This document shows, in pieces, positions 57,010-64,000 of a DNA stretch of 64,000 nucleotides. Positions within the stretch are counted from its first letter, which is position 1, and each line of letters begins with the position of its first letter. A model generated the notes under the pieces. The model worked only from the letters and a program-made list of their open reading frames with translations, had not been told where the DNA came from and searched no databases. Origin of the DNA: Brachionus manjavacas (lineage: Eukaryota > Rotifera > Eurotatoria > Ploima > Brachionidae); NCBI GenBank assembly GCA_019054805.1, contig JAHQIY010000004.1:7882501-7946500 (forward strand). The letters run 5' to 3'. The translations under genes and the position numbers were made by a program.

Positions 57010-57818
57010 AGGTCTTTTCTCTTTTTATTTTGGTAAGTATTTTAAATAATTATTTTCAAGACCTCTTCAGCAAGATATTTCGGAAAAAAATAATACCAGA
57101 GGACTGGTCAAAAGGCCTAATAGTTAAGCTCCCTAAGAAAGTTAACAAAGTGATCTGTGAAAATTGTCAAGAAATAACATTTCTTACAAAAGCAAGCAAG
57201 GCGTTCTGTAAAATAATTCTGGAAAGAACCAGGAACGCTTTGAATGCTATACTAAGAGAAAAGCAAGAATGATTAAGGGAGGTAGAGGATGGATAGACAG
57301 AAAATTTTTAATATCATAGAACATAGTCCGAAATGGAATAGCACAGAGAAACCTTGAGGACCATATTAATATCTTAATACCTGTAACAGAATAATTAACT
57401 TTATAATTCTCTTCTACAATCTGAGATCTTCAAACCGTGCACAGTAGTCAACTGTCAAATCGAAGGCTATACAATGTAGAATAACAGCAAAGCTTGAAGA
57501 CTTAAACTTTGCGGACGATCTGTTGCTAACATCTAATAGAGAAACACATATGCAAATGTAGAGGTAAGATTTTGGCGAACAACGCTAAACAAACCGGACT
57601 CGAAATTAATGGGGCCAGAACGAAAGCTATATACCTAAACACCATGGTAGATACCCCGATCACCATCGATGGCACACACATTGAGAGTGTAAATGAATCT
57701 ACATACTTAGAAAGCAAAACCAGTACAGCGATGGGAACACACAGTTGGGGAATGTCTGAGTCTGGCACAAAATGCCTGAAAACCTTCCAAACTGGACGCC
57801 AAACTAAACAATAAATGC
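57010..57818 (+). mobile_element. Degraded reverse-transcriptase relic, third LINE type
   Basis: Encodes FSKIFRKKIIPEDWSKGLIV with KLPKK, then KASKAFCKIILERTRNALN. After stops come LEDLNFADDLLLTSNRETHM (RT catalytic FADD) and NAKQTGLEINGARTKAIYLN with ITIDGTHIESVNESTYLES. This order (IP-DW-KG, KIILER, FADD, KTGL-N, V-FTYLG) is typical of RTE/CRACK-type non-LTR elements. Multiple frameshifts; no ends identified. Confidence 0.75.
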
Positions 57819-58535
57819 CTTTTTTTTCTAATAAAAAAAATTTAACTCTTTGATCTCGGGCTTTTGAAAGAAATTTAAAAAAAAAAGTCCGGACTTGACT
57901 TGAGACTTGTGACTTTTAAAAAACTCTGGTAATAATGGAGTGGAAAAATGTTTACTTAAGAGCCAATCTATTTTTGGTGTCATGTTTAATAAATCTAATG
58001 CCACATTTAAAATATTCGAAATAAAGTTTTTCATTTGAATGCTTTTTTTTCTACCAAGTTTTGACCAGAACAGAATTAGAATAGATCGTGTAATTGCTTG
58101 AAAAATCTTTATAGTTCCGATTTATTCCATATTCTCAGGTTTTTCAGGGACTAGGTTTCCATAAATTATAAACGGCTTGAATTTTGGAATTTATATTATT
58201 CTCTAATTTGTCGATATTATCTTTTATCCTAAAACTAAAATCTAATTTTACTAAATTCCTGGCTGACAAAAAAAGCAACATTTTGCATAATTAACTGATG
58301 GCTACGTGATTTTTTTATAAGACCAAAAAAAGTATTTAGTTGCTCAATTAATTCATTCAACAGGATCAAATTTTAAGATTAAGTAGCCAATTTCGGCCTG
58401 AAAAAATATTACCAGAGTTGGTCATCTCTGAAAAAAAAATTTTGCTGTTAACTTGAAAAATGCTATCAAAATTGGCTCTTTGGTTCCTTCGAATCATTTT
58501 TTCCAACTATTTCCGTATCGATGCTTTAATGATAA
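57819..58535 (-). mobile_element. 717-bp insertion flanked by 20-bp direct repeats
   Basis: Identical 20-bp sequences at 57799-57818 and 58536-58555 (beginning CCAAACTAAACAATAA) flank this block. The left edge starts C followed by eight T, consistent with a short poly-A tail of a minus-strand retroinsertion. The interior has no recognised protein; one minus-strand frame (57828-58034, MKNFISNILNVALDLLN) is not informative. Probably a non-autonomous retroelement or retrocopy that inserted into the RT relic. Confidence 0.6.
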
Positions 58536-58555
58536 CCAAACTAAACAATAAATGC

Positions 58556-58879
58556 AATTAAGTCCAGAATCCAAGTTCAGAGTTGTCTTAAGACACCAAA
58601 TTAGATTTAAAGCCTTTCAAATTTAATTAAATAATTTCATAATTTTATTTAAGCAAGTTTTTTTCTAAATCAAATTACCAAAACTAGCATTTTAAGCTTG
58701 ATTTAAGTTTTATCTCATTCACAAAAAAATCAAGTTCAGCTCTCCAATTTAGCATCAAAATGAACCATAGGTAAACTAGCCCAAAGAATAATTGAAAATA
58801 ACTACTTTTATTTTAAAGAACAAGATTTCACATTTTTCTTTTTACTTTTGGCCTAGTGCTATTTTGCAGTGTTTCTGCC
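58556..58879. other. 5' flank of the coiled-coil gene
   Basis: AT-rich. A pyrimidine tract with CTATTTTGCAG at 58860-58870 looks like a 3' splice site for a 5'-UTR intron just ahead of the ATG. Confidence 0.4.
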
Positions 58880-59704
58880 ATGGACTCAGAGGAACTATCC
58901 AGCGAGGAGTCGGACATGATTGCATCTGATCTAAAAAAGTACCACAAAAGACTTGAAACAATTGATGGAGTTGAGATAGCCAGCTCTTATAAGGAATACT
59001 TGGACTTGGCACTAGGAGACTTGGAAGATAGATTGAAAAAGAGCAATGTAAAATTGGCCGATTTCAAGGAAAGAATTTACAAGCGAACTAACTTGTTGAG
59101 ACAAATTGAGAATGAAATAGAAAAGCGCAAAGAATACTCTCAGCAATTGAGCGAAAAGGACAAGTTTTTGAGAACCAGACTTATCCGAAACACGGAAATG
59201 AAGTCGGCTCTACAAAATTTGGCCGACATCGCCGGCTACAAGCTTAATTCCATTGAAAAGAATCAGTATTATAGTGATTCGAATTCGACAGAAAATCTGA
59301 GTTCAATTTTAGATGAAGATGAGAGTCAACTGGTCAATAGTAGAAATCTGACCAATGTTTTGGTAGACAAATGGGAAAAATCAAAAAATAGCAGCACTTA
59401 CACTAGATATATTGAGATGGCGTATGCCGAGGTAGACTCGATATTGGCCACAGACAAGCAAACATTGATCGATGTGATCCGAAAATTGAAAACAAATGAA
59501 TACAAACTAAAAGAATTGGAACAACTGAGAAATAAAGTGAATTCAAGTTTGGCGCGATTGAGCGAACTGGAGACCAGTTTGGCCAATTTGATAAATCACG
59601 ATTTGCAAATATCTAACACAGTGAAGCTGCTTGAGAAGCAAATGCTCCAATTTAATCAAGAAAACATGAATAACTTTAAAAATAATGCAAATAAAAACGA
59701 TTAA
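58880..59704 (+). CDS. Coiled-coil protein, unrecognised (274 aa)
   Basis: Single coding exon. The Met at 58880 is preferred because it has a strong context (GCCATGG) and follows a likely acceptor; an upstream in-frame ATG at 58856 lies in the pyrimidine tract. It is highly charged, Leu-rich and mostly helical: DLALGDLEDRLKKSNVKLAD to IEKRKEYSQQLSEKDKFLRT, a Ser/Asn-rich linker (YYSDSNSTENLSSILDEDES), then a second heptad region (KLKELEQLRNKVNSSLARLS). The Ser/Glu-rich start (MDSEELSSEESDM) might be phosphorylated. Two coiled coils round a linker are common in centrosomal, kinetochore and vesicle-tether subunits, but I cannot assign one. Confidence 0.75.
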   Translation: MDSEELSSEESDMIASDLKKYHKRLETIDGVEIASSYKEYLDLALGDLEDRLKKSNVKLADFKERIYKRTNLLRQIENEIEKRKEYSQQLSEKDKFLRTRLIRNTEMKSALQNLADIAGYKLNSIEKNQYYSDSNSTENLSSILDEDESQLVNSRNLTNVLVDKWEKSKNSSTYTRYIEMAYAEVDSILATDKQTLIDVIRKLKTNEYKLKELEQLRNKVNSSLARLSELETSLANLINHDLQISNTVKLLEKQMLQFNQENMNNFKNNANKND

Positions 59705-62629
59705 ATTAAAATCGATTTTATTGATTTTTTTTCACCTGAATAATTTTTTTTTATAAATAAAAATTAAATTTGAATTTTTTTAAGCTATTCGAAAATCATT
59801 GTTTTGTCAAAAAAATACTAATTTCCTTGAGGACTTGAAAATTTTATTTTTCCCATAACCGCTAGAACATGTATTCTCTAAAGTGTTCAAGTTATGTAAA
59901 AGATTTGTCAAATGCTTAATACCATTAATGCTTTAGGCATGTCTAATTTATTCAACCTTTTTTCGTTGTTGTTTTAATGCTTACCAAAAACTTCCAAAAG
60001 ATAAAAAATCTAATTTATTTTGAATAGAAAAAGATTATTTGGGCTTTTTTGTATAGAAACGCCTAGGAATTTACCATTTTAAATAAAAATGAAGTTTTTG
60101 ACGATCTGAAAAAATAAATATTTTTTTGTTTTTAAATTTTGTTTCAATTTTTCCAAAATAAAAAAAAAAAATCGGAATTTTTAATGTTTCAGAGTTGTTG
60201 ATCTATTTTTTTTATTTTTATTTTATTCAAAACAAATAAACATTTTAATTTTTATTGCTAAACTAAAAGTAAATAATTTTCCCCCTGTGTTTTACTGACT
60301 AAAGTAATTAGTCTCTTATCACTGTTTATATAATCTCTTCTTTAAGGTTATAACTATGGTGATTTTATTTGAATATTAGTATTTACTTTTCCTTAAAATC
60401 ATCATGATTTCGGTGTTGGAATTTTTTGCTTAAATTTTTTTGTAGCTTAAACGGCAGCATTTTATATCACTAAATATCATGTATCCATTCAAGCTTTAAA
60501 AGTGTCCACAATCTTTGCCATAATTTAAGTATTCTGAAGCTTTTTTAGATAGCGGTATGATATAATGTACTAATCGTTTAGTTTATTTTTCAGGTTTTCT
60601 TAAAACATCATTTAAATTTTTTTAAAATAGAAAATACTGAAAACCATAAAAAAGAAAACAATATCAAGCAAGGAATAGTTTTGCTCATTTATTCTGGATT
60701 AAACTTTAATTATAAATTAAGTTTTTTAGACAAATTCAATCTTTTTTTTTTACTTGATTCATTTTTATTTTTAAAAATCTTAAAAGGAACTAAAAATTGA
60801 TTAAAGTTAACAGAACATGTTTGACAATAAGATTTTTTCAACTAAAATTCCAACAAAACTAACTTTTTTTTAAATTAAAAGGTGTGTTTTTTATAATTTT
60901 AGTTAAAAATTCAATATTTACATAAATCTAGTTCTAGATTTTCTGACAGTTAATAAATAATGGATGATTTGAAATTAAAATTAAAAACAAATTGAAATAA
61001 TTTTATTTTAATTAACACTGTATTTATATTTTTTTGATCTAGTATTAAAGGTATTTATCATTCGAGTCTCAAGATTAAAAAGATCTGCGAACGATGGTCA
61101 GTATTACCCGTTCGCTACGTGTCAACAATATTTATTCAATTCAAGTTAAATTAAAATTTCTAAAATTGCACTTAACTTATGTTTTTAATGAAAGACAAAG
61201 ATTTTTAGCGAAAAAATTAAATTTCATTCTGGCGCCAACATTTATTTTAATAATTGTTATAGCTTCTCAATTACCTCATTGACAAACAAAACCTTATTTC
61301 AAATGTTTGTTTAAATTTATTCAATTAATTCTCAAATAGTAAAGGTTATAAATTGGCCTCATTTTAACGCATTTTATGACTCAATTTACCTTTTAGTTTG
61401 GGATATTTTTTCAAGTAGCTTTTATTATTCACTAAAATGACTTTAATTTGAATCATTCTTTGAGACCTTGAATTGGCATGTTGGCCTTTTTCTTTTGACT
61501 ATCTAATCTTAATTTAATCGATGAAAAATAGAAGCTAAATCTTGAATAAATGTAACCCAATAGTCGTTTAATTAAATCCTAGTAATTAAAAAAAAAGAGA
61601 CTAATTAGAAAATCTAAGTACATATTATCTCCTTTCAAAAAATAGACTTTCGATTTGGCTCGATGAATAGATTAAAAATTTTCAAAAGTTTTTCTAAATG
61701 ATAAAATTATTTGATTGATTTTACTAGGGGACTAGATATTTTCAGGTTGCGCTCAAGAGAATTTTAAAAATCCAGAAATTTATTTCATCAAGTTTTGTAA
61801 TCAAAATAAAAATATTTTTTTAATCTTTGGCGAATACAAACAAGAAATAGTTTAACTAGAGCGCAATCAACAAGGATATTTCACAACGTTGGTAGTTTTC
61901 ACCAAATTACAAATAAACTAAGTAATTAAACAACAACGTCAATAAAAAAATTGTAAAAAAAAGTTGTGAATTTATCAAAATTTATTTATTAAAAAAAGAA
62001 AAGAAATAAACGCTTTTTTATACGGCTTTTGTTTTTATTTTTGTAATCATTTTAGTCATAAAATTACGTGACTCTGGTCAAATAAGTTCAGACTTTTAGT
62101 TATCGTTAATTCAAATTTTAGGAGTCGCTGGCTTGCTTTCGGATTCGCGTCATTTAGCCAAAATTCACCTTTGTATTTATTTTTGTGTTAGTATGCTTTT
62201 TTTACGATTTACTTATGGGGCCGGGATAATTTACTAATTTTTCATTTAACTTTTAAAATTAAAATTTTTACCAAGTCTTAAATGAGCTTAAATCACATTA
62301 AAATAATGCAACAATACCGCTGCTACATAAATAAATAAGAACATAAATTATTTTATTTTTCTCTCGCGCTCTCTCGTCCCATTGTTTCATTTTATAATTA
62401 GATTCAATTATCCAACATAAAAAGCAAAATTAAATTTTTAAATTTAAAAAAAAATCTATTTAATCCAATTTTATCAAGTCGCGTTATCTTTTAATTAACT
62501 GTCCTATTTTTTTGTAGCACATAGTCCCTAATTATTTCTCTATTGTAGATATTTCCATGGTATTTCGGTATTAGATATTTAAAAGTAGTAGTCCGTCAAA
62601 ATTTTGATTAGAAAATAAAAATTGTAAAA
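59705..62629. other. 2.9-kb intergenic stretch, no gene recognised
   Basis: AT-rich on both strands. The only compositionally different spot is CTCTCGCGCTCTCTCGTCCC near 62361, about 270 bp upstream of the Homer ATG, a pyrimidine-rich block that may belong to the Homer promoter. No coding motif was seen. Confidence 0.45.
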
Positions 62630-63976
62630 ATGGGGTAAGTTGTTTTATATTTTTAGTTAAAATTTTTAATGAATATTCAATTTAGTGAGCAACCTTTGTT
62701 CACATGCAAGGCTCATGTATTCCAACTGGAGCCTGAAATGAAAAAATCATGGATAGCTTTGAGCACTTCGGCAGTTAATGTACAAATTTTTCATGATCCC
62801 ATCAAAAACATATACCGAATTGTATCGGTAGAAGGCACTAAAGCGTTGATCAATAGCATTGTCACTCAGCGTATGACATTTACAAAAACATCGCAAAAAT
62901 TTGGACAATGGATTGATTTTAAGCTCAATTTAGTCTATGGTCTAGGATTTGCCAACGATGTCGAACTCAACAAAGTATTTAAATGAAGTTTTTTGTTCAA
63001 ATTTTTTAAGTATTTTTTTGCTTTAGTTCGTAGATAAGTTTAGGGAAATAAAGGAAATGACAAGAAGCACGGCTACTATTCTCAGACCACACGAAAGAAG
63101 CAACAGCTGCGAGATCACAAACTTCAATAGACACGTGAGAGCAATTTTTTTGTTATTAATATTTTTTAAGCACTCACAATTGCACCTTAAATTTAATTGT
63201 CACTGTTTTATGGGCCAGATTATTTTTAATATTAAAACTAAAAAAAATATTAGTTCAAATATCAATTTTGTTAAAAATATTTTTATTTAAAAATCAAAAT
63301 AATTTGTGAAAAAAAACTAGCCCTTAATAAATATGTTTTTCATTTAAAGGGACGTGTTAAAGATAAGTTGTTATTATTTCTTTAGATATCATTAGTCACG
63401 TAGAACAAATTCGAGCAAAGTTTTGAACTATATTTTTCAATTGAGCAATTTTCTTTTTAAATATTTATATAACCTAGGTCTTGAATGACTCAAATGATTC
63501 CAATGATGTACAATTAAAAATTGAGAATGAAAAGCTTCGTGCTGCTCTTACGCAAACTACTCAAAATACAAGAAAAATAGAGGACGAAATTCATATACTA
63601 AAGACAAATAATATGCGTTTGACTGCTGCTCTCCAAGAGACTCAGACCAACATGGAAATTTGGAAGAAAGAGATGCAGTACTATAAAGACGAGTGCAGTC
63701 GACTTAAAAACTTGAACTCTTCAAATAGCTCTAAAAATGGTATTTTTTCAAGTGTTTTAATTTATTTTTTTAACAAAGTAAATATATTTTTTTCAAGATT
63801 CTGACCAAGTTTCGTCATCAACAAATTTTATAAGTCCGGTCAATCAATCGAACGGACAGAGTAACTTACGACTGAAATATGAGCTGCTTCAATTGACTGA
63901 TAATTTTGATCGAAAATTCTCTGAGTTGCTGGAAATTAGAGAACAGTTGAGAAAAATAATAAATGAGGTCACCTAG
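62630..63976 (+). CDS. HOMER: Homer scaffold protein (5 exons, 280 aa)
   Basis: Homer links group I mGluRs, IP3/ryanodine receptors and Shank through its EVH1 domain and multimerises through its C-terminal coiled coil. Exons: 62630-62634, 62686-62974, 63027-63134, 63478-63739, 63798-63976; phases match, 843 nt. The first exon holds only ATGGG, so the invariant MGEQP start is assembled across an intron. EVH1 (1-112): MGEQPLFTCKAHVFQLEP, VYRI-type IYRIVSVEGTKALINS, MTFTKTSQKFGQWIDF, VYGLGFANDVELNKF. The coiled coil runs from VQLKIENEKLRAALTQ to the end (LLEIREQLRKIINEVT). Shorter than human Homer1 (354 aa), mainly in the linker. Complete within the window. Confidence 0.95.
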
Positions 63977-64000
63977 ATAAAAAAATCTCTGACAAAAATT

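Noticed and set aside
1-64000. CRISPR array or bacterial operon structure
   Set aside because: No regular short repeat-spacer pattern exists. Spliced genes, LINEs and animal protein families show a metazoan nuclear sequence. The only short tandem array with regular period (15278-15350) has no spacers.

Overview
The window is an AT-rich metazoan nuclear segment: multi-exon genes with GT-AG introns, many of them 40-70 bp, buried in transposon debris. Orthologues of NEK4, a caudal/Cdx homeobox gene, KLHL18, PDCD2, NTPCR, FIS1, WDR91 and Homer show that it is an animal. The low GC, compact introns and heavy CR1/Jockey-like LINE load suggest a monogonont rotifer such as Brachionus. That assignment is inference and needs a database search.

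Layout. 0-2.1 kb: relics of a Ulp1-type protease and a hAT transposase. 2.6-9.5 kb (-): a NEK4-like kinase that I rebuilt as eight exons, 689 aa, with two introns above 2 kb holding repeats. 10.2-15.0 kb: two opposed LINE fragments, then a ~4.04-kb DNA transposon with ~465-bp terminal inverted repeats, split Tc1/mariner relics, an exon-like insert and a 386-bp duplication. 15.2-16.6 kb: a minisatellite, a retroposon tail and a perfect 48-bp foldback. 17.3-19.1 kb (-): caudal/Cdx, three exons, 482 aa. Upstream of it, 20.0-21.3 kb carries eight copies of a TAATCC-type motif. 21.6-23.1 kb (-): a secreted chitin-binding protein. 23-27 kb: no gene seen.

27.0-35.4 kb is the gene-dense housekeeping block: KLHL18 (-), PDCD2 (+), NTPCR (-) and FIS1 (+), alternating head-to-head and tail-to-tail with gaps of 207, 64 and 302 bp. 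This suggests two shared divergent promoters. 35.9-39.7 kb: a LINE 3' fragment, a compound palindromic repeat, and a dead pogo/Tigger element whose frame runs into a flavin mono-oxygenase fragment.

40.8-56.9 kb is framed by two inverted copies of an unrecognised 383-aa membrane-protein gene. Parts of the two copies are nearly identical and parts clearly diverged, which suggests gene conversion. Between them lie a WDR91 N-terminal gene without WD40 repeats, a MITE, a nearly intact LINE, an orphan exon, a tRNA-like SINE with 14-bp target duplications, and a GC-rich LINE nested in an older LINE. 57.0-64.0 kb: another RT relic, a 717-bp insertion flanked by 20-bp direct repeats, a coiled-coil gene, a gene-free stretch, and a complete five-exon Homer gene (280 aa).

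No functional pathway links the genes. Exon models were built by hand from splice consensus, frame continuity and protein-family fit, without transcript data.
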